64,000 nt of DNA from JAAELZ01 sp965237485 (GTDB lineage Bacteria > Pseudomonadota > Gammaproteobacteria > Arenicellales > Poriferihabitantaceae). Both the position numbers and the translations under genes were made by a program. The DNA is taken from positions 1,116,001-1,180,000 of the forward strand of contig CBDEFQ010000009.1 of the NCBI GenBank assembly GCA_965237485.1, read 5' to 3'. Positions 43,599-52,692 of this stretch are shown here, piece after piece; the first letter of the stretch is position 1, and every line of letters starts with the position of its first letter. Below the pieces are notes generated by a model that ran no database searches, had not been told where the DNA came from, and saw only the letters and a program-made list of their open reading frames with translations.

Positions 43599-44856
43599 AT
43601 GAATAAAACCAAGATTGAGCTATCGCATATCCAGTTTAGCTTGCTGTTCACTGCCTTGCTTTATACCGTTTGCAACTGGATCAACTTTGACCGCATCGCT
43701 AAATGGTTCTTGTTAGGTGATACAATTGATTACGCCGCACTGTTCGCTTATCTTGTTTTTGGCTGGTGCTTTCTCCTTGCCTTTTTTGTGCTGCTCGCCT
43801 ATCGCTGGACAATTAAACCCTTAGCACTGCTGTTCATCGTGTTAAGTGCCACTGCGACCTATTTTATTGCAAAGTACAACGTAGCCGTTGATCGCACCAT
43901 GGTAATCAATTCATTGCACACCGATGCCACCGAGGTAGGTTCCTTGTTGTCGGTGCAGATGGTGCCGTATGCCCTGTTTTTGATTGTCCTTCCTTCTTCG
44001 ATGGTACTAAGTGTTAAAATTCGATTTCAACGGACCAGCAAATATCTGGCTTCATCCTTATGTGTGTTCATACTCGCACTGGCTGTAGGCGCAGGGCTGA
44101 TTTATTTAGAATACCCCAGCATCCATCGCGCAGGCAATGTGTCTAATAAAGCGATCATTAATTCCTTGGTGCCCGTTAATCTCATTCGCAGCATTGCCAG
44201 CGCATCGTATCGGTCACTGGCACCTTATTGGCAGCGGACGGCTCTGCCTACTGAAATCACAGGCCAAATTACGCAGCAACAAGACTTGGTGGTGGTGCTT
44301 GCGATTGGTGAATCGGCTCGGCAAAAGAACTTTAGCTTGTACGGCTACACGAAAAACAACACCAATCCTATCTTGTCCAAAGACAAGTCTTTGCATGCAC
44401 TCAACGGCCGAGCAAAAATCGGCTCCACCCTGCTCGCGTTGCCCGAGATACTAGAAAAAGGCGGCATTAAGCTGCCTGCCATCACTCATGCTCTCGGTAT
44501 TGAAACCGCCTGCTATGTCAATTTTAAGCTCTACGACAACTGCAATGCCGTTGGCGAAGTGGCGGTTCGCGATTGCGGACATAACGGCAGGTGCTACGAT
44601 GAAGATGTTATTCCCTTGCTGGAAGAAAATCTTAACTCATACAAGAACGGACAACGGTTGGTGGTGCTGCATTTGGGCGGTGGCAGTCACGGACCAATCT
44701 ATAAAGACCGTCACCCGCCCGAGTTTCAAGTATTCAACCCGCAGTGTTTGGATGCCGATGTGGTGAATCAATGCAGCATCGAGCAATTATATAATTCATA
44801 CGATAACACCATCGTCTATACCGACTACGTGCTGGGTAAAGCCATTGATAAATTGG
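43599..44856 (+). pseudogene. eptA: Phosphoethanolamine transferase (EptA-like), 3' end lost to a transposon
   Basis: Five N-terminal membrane helices and a sulfatase-fold domain with the metal-binding AIGESARQKNFSLYGYT, ETACYVNFKLYDNC and VLHLGGGSHGP. The reading continues into the inverted repeat of the IS1595 element at 44857 and stops after 23 unrelated codons (44927). The family's C-terminal DHGES metal site is absent, so it is very probably inactive. The intact family modifies lipid A and can confer polymyxin resistance. Confidence 0.82.
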
Positions 44857-44891
44857 GGAATTATATACATAAATCCGTGGGGCCAGTTTTA

Positions 44892-45035
44892 TTACCTGCG
44901 CTTCTCAAGTTTAAATTTTTGATTTAGCTGCTCTTTGGTCGGCTTCTTGTTCTGGTATTCAGCCTTCTTTTCGGGGATGCTGAATAGAGTGGTTTTAACT
45001 GCTTTCTCAAGCTGCTTTTTTGTTGGTTGTTTCAT
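44892..45035 (-). CDS. Possible 47-residue lysine-rich protein in the transposon
   Basis: Starts MKQPTKKQLEKAVKTTLF and contains the internal echo PTKKQLEKA ... PTKEQLNQK. It follows the endonuclease gene on the same strand and lies just inside the left inverted repeat. No family is recognised; no clear ribosome site. Confidence 0.4.
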   Translation of the reverse strand: MKQPTKKQLEKAVKTTLFSIPEKKAEYQNKKPTKEQLNQKFKLEKRR

Positions 45036-45046
45036 GGGCAGCTTGC

Positions 45047-45581
45047 TCACTCTTGGTTTACAAAGCTAGCCAAAAAAACTCTCAATTTCCTATCGAAATC
45101 GTCAATAGGGTGTAGACCTTTAGGCTTTTTAGTTAGCTTATAACTAGCATTAGCATTTTTCTCCATTGATACCAATGTCCCTGCCGCGCCTGTTGAAATA
45201 TCTGCTTTCGACCAGACATTGAAAAATATTTCATGTGGAGCAACGCCTATGCACATAACCCCATGATACGGCCTATGATATTTAATGTGATTGAATTGAA
45301 ACGAACCGCTCACATCTTCTGTAGCTGTCTTAAGTTCAAGTTGAACACCATTGATCTGAATATCCCAAGGATTTTGTTTTGCACGAACACCTTTTTTTAT
45401 TGAGTGGGAAAATACACTCATAACCAAGGTCAGCACAGAGCTTTTCAACAAAGTCTTGCCCAACTTCACCTACTTTAGTATTGGATACCCGCTTTATATG
45501 CTCAAAAGTGGCTTCATTCCACTTGTTTGCATCACCATGATTGCTGAGTACTTCCAATAGTATTTCTTTAGGGTTAATCAT
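45047..45581 (-). pseudogene. Type II restriction endonuclease, frameshifted
   Basis: Two overlapping frames make one protein. The first (from 45581) is MINPKEILLEVLSNHGDANK ... FVEKLCADLGYECIFPLN. The second continues KKGVRAKQNPWDIQINGVQL, ELKTATEDVSG and HPIDDFDRKLRVFLASF. The break is at a run of seven A (minus strand; T7 at 45392-45398); one A fewer restores a single ~175-residue protein. WDI ... LELK fits a PD-(D/E)xK active site. It overlaps the methyltransferase gene by 8 bp. The break could be a mutation, a sequencing error or slippage; a +1 shift would be required. Confidence 0.7.
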
Positions 45582-46521
45582 TTAAATAACCATTGTCTGT
45601 TAATACTTTTTCAATATGGTACATACTAATATGCCTACAGTTATGGGCGGCTAGATTACTATACATCCGCCAGTCAGTTTCATTTAGAAGCTTTATTATC
45701 TTATCCTTGGATTTTTTTATTACAATCCCATAACCGCATACATATTTCACATCAGAAAAGCATTTAACGGGCTTTGGAGGCTCTTTGTAGAAAGTTCTTT
45801 GTAAAAAGAAGTCAGCCTCATTCATTCTGTTATGACCGCATAATCTCTCTTTCCTTTGGTCTACTGTAAGTAGCTCCACCCAATCAGAGCATTTTTTAAC
45901 GGGCTGTTTGTTATTAACGCCACGCTTCCATACTTGCCAAAGTCCATTAATCTTTACGGATTTACCATGGAAATCCGTAAAGCTATCTTGTGGCAAAGTT
46001 TCTGAATGCAATAACTGTAAACCTTTCACTCGATGCTTTGGACTACCTTTTCCATCACTCTGGAACGCCATGGGCAATATCATACCTACATAATCCGAGA
46101 AAGTTGCAGCATGGTTCATAAATGCAAGAGCAAGCCATGCTCTATACCCAAAAGGCGGGTTTCCAATTGTCGCGTAACTCAAGCAATTTGGTTGTATTCT
46201 CCATTCTAAAAAGTCGTGCTCAATCACGTCTGATCGTAGCGGCATGATATCTATTCCTATTCTTCGGTCTTCTGGCAATAAATCAAGAAATACACACGAC
46301 CCGGCAGAAGGCTCTATGAATTTGTAGTGATCCTCATTTGCCCCATCATTACCCATAATTGAAATCATGCTCTGATGGCAATATTCGGCGATTTTGGGCG
46401 CCGTGAAAAATTGGTCAAGCCCAACTTCTTCAATATCAACCCATTTTGGTATTGAAGGGTTATTCCGCCAAGCAATATTTCTATTTATAGTTGCTAGAGA
46501 TTGTAAACATATAGTGTTCAT
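45574..46521 (-). CDS. N6-adenine DNA methyltransferase (restriction-modification)
   Basis: 315 residues. AdoMet motif I is FIEPSAGSCVFLDLLP and the catalytic motif is IGNPPFGYR (NPPF, N6-adenine type). GLWQVWKRG and a variable C-terminal target region follow. Its ATG overlaps the stop of the transposase gene (ATGA), so it is translationally coupled to it. It would protect DNA against the adjacent endonuclease. Confidence 0.85.
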   Translation of the reverse strand: MNTICLQSLATINRNIAWRNNPSIPKWVDIEEVGLDQFFTAPKIAEYCHQSMISIMGNDGANEDHYKFIEPSAGSCVFLDLLPEDRRIGIDIMPLRSDVIEHDFLEWRIQPNCLSYATIGNPPFGYRAWLALAFMNHAATFSDYVGMILPMAFQSDGKGSPKHRVKGLQLLHSETLPQDSFTDFHGKSVKINGLWQVWKRGVNNKQPVKKCSDWVELLTVDQRKERLCGHNRMNEADFFLQRTFYKEPPKPVKCFSDVKYVCGYGIVIKKSKDKIIKLLNETDWRMYSNLAAHNCRHISMYHIEKVLTDNGYLND

Positions 46522-47444
46522 CTTATTAACTCCGCATAGGTTAATCTCTTATTGCCTACAGACTTACCCAATGCCGCCATCCGATCAATAGTATCAATTC
46601 CTACATTGCCTTCATTCAATCTAAAGGTGAACTCATTAACATAACGCCCCAAGTGCTTAACGCTCATGTTGTGATAAACGCCATTATAACCACGTTTAAG
46701 CACTGCCCAAACGCTCTCAATACCATTAGTGTGAGCCATACCATTGACGTATTCTTTAGCTGAATGATTGACTGTGCTGTGACCGTAGCCTTGTAATCCT
46801 AAATATGATCTATGATCGTCTGTGTAAACTGTTGAACCTTTTTCTACATTATCGGTAATCGTTCCTTGTAGCGACTCCTTAGTAGTAGTTGTCACTACCA
46901 TAGCTTTAACTTTTCCTTCTCTTTCGCGCATACCGAATACAGCAGCTTTACCCACTGCGCCTCGCCCACCGTTTAGCTTCTTATTACTGTGTTTGTTTTT
47001 TTCTTTACCACCGATATAAGTTTCATCAACTTCAACTACTTTTGATAGCTTAAAGTCACCTTGACTACAAGACTCACGAATACGTTGTAGCATGAACCAC
47101 GCCGACTTTTGTGTGATGCCTAACTCTTTTGATAACTGCATACTTGATATGCCTTTTCTAGCTGTTAAAAGATAATATATAGCAACCACCCATTTTTGCA
47201 TAGACAACTTTGAAGAGTGCATGATTGTATTTGTTTTGACTGTAAACTGCTTGTGACAATTACAGCACCAATAGGTAAACCTTTTTGTTTTGGCTTCATT
47301 TATATTTTCAACACAGCCGCAATGAGCACAGATAGGAGATTCACCCCAGCGTACACATTCTAACCACTCAACCGCCTTTTCTTCGGTTGAAAACATATTG
47401 AGTAAATCTAATATGCTGATTGTTTTGACTGGCTTCTTTTTCAT
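46518..47444 (-). CDS. IS1595-family transposase (ISXO2-like)
   Basis: 308 residues, apparently intact. An N-terminal zinc ribbon (CAHCGC ... YWCCNCHKQF) and the KLSMQKWVVAIYYL region are followed by the DDE-type catalytic core with VVEVDETYIGGKEKN, STVYTDDHRSY and HTNGIESVWAVLKRG. It mobilises the element bounded at 44857 and 47538. Confidence 0.92.
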   Translation of the reverse strand: MKKKPVKTISILDLLNMFSTEEKAVEWLECVRWGESPICAHCGCVENINEAKTKRFTYWCCNCHKQFTVKTNTIMHSSKLSMQKWVVAIYYLLTARKGISSMQLSKELGITQKSAWFMLQRIRESCSQGDFKLSKVVEVDETYIGGKEKNKHSNKKLNGGRGAVGKAAVFGMREREGKVKAMVVTTTTKESLQGTITDNVEKGSTVYTDDHRSYLGLQGYGHSTVNHSAKEYVNGMAHTNGIESVWAVLKRGYNGVYHNMSVKHLGRYVNEFTFRLNEGNVGIDTIDRMAALGKSVGNKRLTYAELIR

Positions 47445-47538
47445 GTTTAATCTATCGGTTAATTTCTATACGGATTATTATACCACAATTCAGACTCAGG
47501 TGCTAGAATCTGCCTCACGGATTTATGTATATAATTCC

Positions 47539-48810
47539 ACTGCTGTCCCGTTAACTTTCACAGCAACGAAAATTGATTAGGGTTAAGGTTTGGGTGATGC
47601 ATCGGGTCCCCTCGCAACAGTGCCATTAAATCACGTTTTTCAAACAAATTAAGCTGCAATACCCTCAATATTTGTTGCATCGTTTTGCCCGCCTTCGACT
47701 GCAATTTGATGAACATCAGTATTAGGTAAATACATAACGCAATCCATATTTGGGTCAATACTGCGTTCTTGCTGGTGCCGATAAATGACTTCACCTTTAA
47801 GTTCTGCTTGATCCACTTGAAGAATAATTCCACCTGCCATCTGGCTTTATAAATATCGGCGATAGTTTGAGCACTGAGCTTAAAGTGGTTGGTTAAAAAC
47901 ACATAATGCTTGCCTGTAGTGGCATCGCGATAACCAATACGGCGTAATCGAATCGAACACTCCTTTGCTGCTTTGACCCCCGTGAATTCAATCGTTTGAT
48001 CACTGCTAAGTCCCGTTCCCTTGCGTACACTATGTCGCTTGATAAGGCGGTATGCAGCATTCTTCTTTAATCGTGTGACAAAGTATATTCCCTTGTCATT
48101 CAATTGCTTATACCAAGCATAGTCGTTGTATCCACGGTCAATAACTACAATGCTGCCTTTCGGGAAAGCTACTTTCCTGCCTGCAGTAACATCAGCACAT
48201 TTACCCTCGGTGATATTAACAAACTCAGGTAAGTAACCATCATGATTCAGGCCTACATGCAGTTTGATTGCCCCTTTAGTTGATCGAAAGTCTGCCCATG
48301 GGAAAACCGATAAGCACAGATCAATGGTAGATGAGTCCAGCGAATACAGGGGATTCTTGAAACGAAAGTTATGCCCTGGCGTTTTGCTCTGACAACACTT
48401 GAGTAATTGAGAGAATAGCGCTTCATAAAGGCTCGAAGGCTTGTTCTCATTGATGCGTGAAAGATTGGACCGCGTTAACACGGCACTACCAGGATGATAC
48501 AAGCGGTGTGATTGAGCGCTGACATTATCAACAATATCACGCAAGCTATGACGGCCAGTCAATTGAGCTATAGTCAGGCTCACGAACTGTGACCAACGAG
48601 ACGCTCTGCGGAATGAACGCCCCGAATGATGTTGAATTGCGAGTGCCTCGAATTCATGTCTCGGAACAATTTTGAGTATTTGATTTAGAACGGTATTACA
48701 ATGTGACATGGTCTGATTTTCCTATTTGATTCAACGGTTTATCGCTAAACGTATTTTATCAAATTGAGAGAAAATCAGGCCTGTTTCTTTAGTGTTAACG
48801 GGACAGCAGT
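47539..48810 (-). mobile_element. IS4-family insertion sequence, 1272 bp
   Basis: Perfect 17-bp terminal inverted repeats: ACTGCTGTCCCGTTAAC at 47539-47555 and its complement at 48794-48810. One intact transposase gene lies inside. The flanks show no target duplication, and the left end abuts the IS1595 transposon exactly, so it marks a rearrangement junction. Confidence 0.88.
47558..48709 (-). CDS. IS4-family transposase
   Basis: 383 residues with an N-terminal DUF4372-type domain (RHEFEALAIQHHSGRSFRR), the catalytic aspartates in YSLDSSTIDL and VVIDRGYNDY, and the YREK signature in YKARWQVELFFKWIKQ. It appears intact. Confidence 0.92.
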   Translation of the reverse strand: MSHCNTVLNQILKIVPRHEFEALAIQHHSGRSFRRASRWSQFVSLTIAQLTGRHSLRDIVDNVSAQSHRLYHPGSAVLTRSNLSRINENKPSSLYEALFSQLLKCCQSKTPGHNFRFKNPLYSLDSSTIDLCLSVFPWADFRSTKGAIKLHVGLNHDGYLPEFVNITEGKCADVTAGRKVAFPKGSIVVIDRGYNDYAWYKQLNDKGIYFVTRLKKNAAYRLIKRHSVRKGTGLSSDQTIEFTGVKAAKECSIRLRRIGYRDATTGKHYVFLTNHFKLSAQTIADIYKARWQVELFFKWIKQNLKVKSFIGTSKNAVLTQIWIALCIYLILMFIKLQSKAGKTMQQILRVLQLNLFEKRDLMALLRGDPMHHPNLNPNQFSLL

Positions 48811-49431
48811 GATCCAGATTTAAAAATTATTGTCGTAGATGATAGCAAACATCCATCGAAACTAGAGGGTGTTGAAACCATAGTTCTCTCTTATGACAGC
48901 GGTGTTTCAGCTGGCAGAAACGCTGGACTAAAAGCCGTAGACACAAAGTATCTACTTTGTTTGGATGACGATTTTGTGTTTAACAGGAGCACCAGTTTAC
49001 TCAATGTGCTTGATAGCATGGAGAGAAATTTAGAGGTAGATATATTAGCTGGCGAAGTTATATACCTACCACTACGAATTGTTCATGATTACACTCAAAC
49101 TCCCGTATTTCCCACAGATAAAGCCCCACTTATTGAGCCAAGTACTTATATTGATCGCTTTAGGGTGCATTTAAAAGTGCCTAACTTTTATATTGGAAGA
49201 ACAGAGAAAATTCGTTTAGTGGGATGGGATGAAAATTTAAAAAGGCTAGACCACGCTGATTTTTTCACAAGAGCAGTAGGCGTTTTAGTCACTGTCCAGG
49301 ATCGCGAATTTAGGGTTTTACATTACCCTACGTACTTCAACAAAGCATACATGGAGAGGAAGAATGATACCCGACATGATGCGCTAGTTTTATCTACTAA
49401 ATACCACAACTTTAACTTTAAAGGGGTCTGA
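48811..49431 (+). pseudogene. Glycosyltransferase family 2 fragment
   Basis: In frame from the IS4 end: LKIIVVDDS, SAGRNAGLKAV, LLCLDDDFVF (the DxD nucleotide-sugar site) and LVGWDENLKRLDHADFF, resembling GalNAc-type GT2 enzymes. The 5' part, with the start of the Rossmann fold, was removed by IS4. The 3' end stops inside the palindrome at 49420, giving the ending FKGV. Inactive remnant. Confidence 0.78.
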
Positions 49432-49438
49432 CCCCTTT
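49420..49438. repeat. REP-like palindrome, copy 1
   Basis: AAAGGGGTC-T-GACCCCTTT, perfect 9-bp arms around one base. It supplies the stop codon of the upstream gene fragment. A second copy lies at 51037. Confidence 0.75.
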
Positions 49439-49665
49439 TGGTTGTTATACTTTTGGTTCTCGATTCGATCGCGATTAATCTGCTGTTGTGCTTTGCGGAC
49501 AGGCCTTGGTCGGTTATACTTAAGACGCGAAAACATACTTCTCAAAAACCAACTACATAAGGCCGAAGAGCGCGAAGCAAAGGCACTGGCTTTCACTGGC
49601 TTTAATAGATAAAATCACTACGCCCAAAGAACCTTCATGGTGCTATTTACTACCCTGGAACAAAA
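49439..49665. other. Intergenic, no gene assigned
   Basis: A minus-strand frame (49390-49596) with a basic segment (SRLKYNRPRPVRKAQQQ) ends across the palindrome. It could be the tail of a REP-associated transposase, but nothing upstream supports this. Confidence 0.3.
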
Positions 49666-50824
49666 ATGCTTAAAGTTAAAAAAACATCTTTCGTACAACG
49701 AATACTAATATCCGTATTAAGTGCTTTTACAATAAATACGCTCGCTGCTTCAGCCAGCACTATCGAGGAAAGGCAAAAAAATTGTGACGGCGGGGACATG
49801 TCGGTGTGCCTTTGGTTAGGGTTTTCATATTACAGCGGCCATCTTGGCGTCAAACAGGATTACCAAAAAGCCAACGACTTATACAAAACCGCTTGTGATG
49901 GCGGGGACATGGGCGGGTGCTATAACTTGGGGGAGTCATACATAGTAGGCAAAGGCGTCAAACAGGATTACCAAAAAGCCAGTGACTTATACCAAACCGC
50001 TTGTAACGGCGGGGACATAAGCACGTGCATTTTGGTAGGGGATTTATACGAAAACGGTTGGGGCGTTAAACAGGATCATAAGAAAGCCAGTGACTTATAC
50101 CAAACCGCTTGTGACGGCGGGTACATGTACGGGTGCATTTTGTTAGGGAATTCATACGCCAAAGGCGCAGGCGTTAAACAGGATTATCAAAAAGCCAGCG
50201 ACTTATACCAAGCCGCTTGTGACGGCGGGCTAATGGGCGGGTGCAATAACTTGGGGGATTTATACGAAAACGGTTTGGGCGTTAAACAGGATCATAAGAA
50301 AGCCAGTGACTTATACCAAACCGCTTGTGACTTCTGGGGCAACAGGGACGGGGGGTGCTATAACTTGGGGGTTTTATACGAAAACGGTTGGGGCGTTAAA
50401 CAAGATCATAAGAAAGCCAGCGACTTATACCAAAAAGCTTGTGACGGCGGGGACATGGGCGGGTGCTATAATTTAGGGATTGCATACACCAAAGGCGAAG
50501 GCATCAAACAGGACTATCAAAAAGCCAACGACTTATACCAAACCGCTTGTGACGGCGGGCTAATGGGCGGGTGCTTTAATTTAGGGTATTCATACACCAA
50601 AGGCGAAGGCGTCAAACAGGATTACCAAAAAGCCAACGACTTATACCAAACCGCTTGTGATGGCGGGAACATGCGCGGGTGCTTTAACTTGGGGGTTTCA
50701 TACGAAAACGGTAGGGGCGTGAAGCAAGACAAAAGCAAAGCATCTATATGGCCTGGTATGTGACGGAGGTGAGCAGAGTGGGTGTGATGCTTATCGAAAA
50801 TTGAACGAGCAGGGCGTTCAATAA
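49666..50824 (+). pseudogene. Sel1-repeat (Hcp-like) secreted protein, frameshifted at the 3' end
   Basis: Signal peptide, then about nine ~36-residue Sel1-like repeats with paired cysteines (ACDGGDMGGCYNLG; GVKQDYQKASDLY). The frame stops at 50763 after KASIWPGM. In another frame the expected last repeat continues (CDGGEQSGCDAYRKLNEQ) to a TAA at 50822, which overlaps the ATG of the next gene. A single indel near 50748-50757 explains it; the truncated protein may still fold, as only the last ~25 residues are lost. Confidence 0.75.
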
Positions 50825-51048
50825 TGCGCTTTATTCAAAAATTAACTGTAGTTTTCTGTTTATTGTTGTTCATAAACCAAAGCTCCTGGGCACGTGAAAT
50901 AACAGTTAAATATCGCGATTCGCCTGTTGATGTTTCAAGCGGGTTTATTGAATATGCTTTAATAGATTCTTCATTTGTTAATGAGCTGTTTTATAACCCT
51001 GATCATCAATATGCTTTAGTGAGATTGAAGCAGTTTAAAGGGGTCTGA
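50824..51048 (+). pseudogene. Secreted KTSC-like protein, truncated by a palindrome
   Basis: Signal peptide (LTVVFCLLLFINQSSWA), then SSFVNELFYNPDHQYALVRL, which resembles the start of a KTSC-type domain. The frame ends in FKGV inside the second GGGGTC-T-GACCC palindrome, where the domain's C-terminal half should follow. Start overlaps the original stop of the Sel1 gene, so they formed an operon. Confidence 0.5.
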
Positions 51049-51052
51049 CCCT
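51037..51052. repeat. REP-like palindrome, copy 2
   Basis: AAAGGGGTC-T-GACCCT: same core as 49420-49438, with a shorter right arm. Like copy 1 it ends an open frame with the residues FKGV. Confidence 0.65.
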
Positions 51053-51347
51053 GAGCTATGATAACGCCTATGTTTGTGTGCGCCCTGTAGAGGGAGCCAA
51101 GTATAATTTAATTGGTTTTCACCCGAGAGTGACCGTTAAGTTTAAATCCGCAAACTCAAAAGTTTTGTCTAGCGTTGCTGCGGGGCTGTGTGCGGATATC
51201 AACCCTAATAGCAGGCACACACCTGCGACAAACATCCGTCGACAATCTAAAAACCCCACGCCTAAAATAGCAACTCATACTGTTAATGCCATACAGCGTA
51301 GTGAGGTTGTGGGACAAAAGAGGTGACTTTCCCCACTAAATTGACGG
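51053..51347. other. Intergenic, no recognisable gene
   Basis: An open frame continues from the palindrome to 51326 (SYDNAYVCVRPVEGAKY ...) but has no start of its own and no family. It may be scrambled remains at the edge of the accessory region. Confidence 0.3.
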
Positions 51348-52007
51348 TTAGTGGTTAATCTTTTTCACGCCGCCATTGCCACCTATTAAGCTCACGTTAG
51401 CTCCACGCTTCGCAAACAAGCCGACGGTAACAATGCCTGGAATTTGGTTAAAGTTAGCTTCCATCTCCACGGGGTTTATAATCCTTAAATTGCGCACATC
51501 CAAAATGACGTTGCCATTATCGGTAATAAAACCATCACGATAATCAGGCTGACCACCTTGCAGCACTAGGTATCTGGCGACCATGCTACGAGCCATAGGG
51601 ATAACTTCAATGGGTAGAGGAAATTCGCCAAGAACATCCACCAGTTTGCTGTCGTTAGCGATACAGATAAACTTATCACTCGCTTGTGCAAGGATTTTCT
51701 CCCGAGTAAGAGCACCACCACCACCTTTTATCATTGAGCCGTGCTGGGTGATTTCATCAGCACCATCTACATATACGGGCAGCTTTCCAACCTGATTTAA
51801 CTCAAACATCTCGATGCCCTTCTCGCGAAGTAAACTTGCGCTGGCCTCCGAGCTGGCAACTGCGCCTTCGATCTTAGCTTTGTTTTGGCCAAGAAAATCA
51901 ATAAAATAATTCGCCGTAGAGCCTGTGCCTACACCAACGATATCGCCTGAATGGACGTACTCTAAAGCCGCTTCTGCGGCCGCCTTTTTTTGGTTATCAG
52001 TGCTCAT
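51348..52007 (-). CDS. rpiA: Ribose-5-phosphate isomerase A
   Basis: 219 residues, full length. It interconverts ribose 5-phosphate and ribulose 5-phosphate in the pentose phosphate pathway. Motifs: VGVGTGSTANYFI, VDGADEI, KGGGGALTREKI and GGNGGVKKI at the end. First core gene to the right of the accessory region; divergent from coaC. Confidence 0.95.
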   Translation of the reverse strand: MSTDNQKKAAAEAALEYVHSGDIVGVGTGSTANYFIDFLGQNKAKIEGAVASSEASASLLREKGIEMFELNQVGKLPVYVDGADEITQHGSMIKGGGGALTREKILAQASDKFICIANDSKLVDVLGEFPLPIEVIPMARSMVARYLVLQGGQPDYRDGFITDNGNVILDVRNLRIINPVEMEANFNQIPGIVTVGLFAKRGANVSLIGGNGGVKKINH

Positions 52008-52143
52008 GGTCTTGAGGTAAGAATAATTAGTCCCAAATTATACGTTGAAATCAAATGTGTTTGGCAGATCATCGTAAACGCAAATTATGGTTGTCTTGTT
52101 TAAATCGCATTAGACTTACTGCTAAGTAAAACTGAACTCAAAC

Positions 52144-52692
52144 ATGGCCAGTAAAAATATCATTTTAGGCATTACCGGCGGCATTGCTGCTTATAAAACC
52201 CCTGCTTTGGTGCGCTTGTTAAAACAAACTGGTGCCAAGGTTCAAGTGGTGATGAGCCAAGGAGCCAGCGAATTTGTTACCCCTCTTACCTTGCAAACTT
52301 TAAGCGGGCAACCCGTTCGTACAGATGTATTTGACGCGCAAGCGGAATCGGCTATGGATCATATTGACTTAGCAAAGTGGGCCGATCAGATATTAGTCGC
52401 CCCAGCGACCGCACACTGTATGGCACAGTTAGCGCATGGCTTTGCGGGAGACCTACTGACAACTTTATGTTTGGCCAGCACCGCACCGATAAGCATCGCG
52501 CCTGCGATGAACATACAAATGTGGGACAACATTGCAACGCAAAATAATCTAAAATTTTTGCATGCGCGCGGATTTCAAGTAATTGGCCCCGTCCAAGGCG
52601 AACAAGCTTGTGGTGATGTGGGCTATGGCCGTATGAGCGAACCTGAGGAAATTGTCGCCGCGTTAATGGGCGAACAAAGTGTGGAATGTTAA
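52144..52692 (+). CDS. coaC: Phosphopantothenoylcysteine decarboxylase (CoaC part)
   Basis: 182 residues, flavoprotein of CoA synthesis: GITGGIAAYKTPALVRLL (FMN site), the active-site histidine in MDHIDLAKWAD, APAMNIQMWDN and QGEQACGDVGYGRM with the catalytic cysteine. In most gammaproteobacteria this is the N-terminal half of a fused CoaBC; here a stop codon ends it at the linker, 7 bp after the start of the CoaB part. Confidence 0.9.
   Translation: MASKNIILGITGGIAAYKTPALVRLLKQTGAKVQVVMSQGASEFVTPLTLQTLSGQPVRTDVFDAQAESAMDHIDLAKWADQILVAPATAHCMAQLAHGFAGDLLTTLCLASTAPISIAPAMNIQMWDNIATQNNLKFLHARGFQVIGPVQGEQACGDVGYGRMSEPEEIVAALMGEQSVEC

Larger units (their letters stand above)
44857..47538 (-). 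mobile_element. IS1595-family transposon carrying a restriction-modification pair
   Basis: A perfect 23-bp inverted repeat (GGAATTATATACATAAATCC plus GTG) stands at 44857-44879 and, inverted, at 47516-47538. Between them are the transposase, a methyltransferase, an endonuclease and a 47-residue frame, all on the minus strand. No 8-bp target duplication is visible, because the right flank has been replaced by an IS4 element. Confidence 0.85.

Noticed and set aside
45392..45398. Programmed -1 frameshift in the endonuclease
   Set aside because: The A-run resembles a slippery site, but joining the two frames needs +1 (or -2), so a simple indel is more likely.
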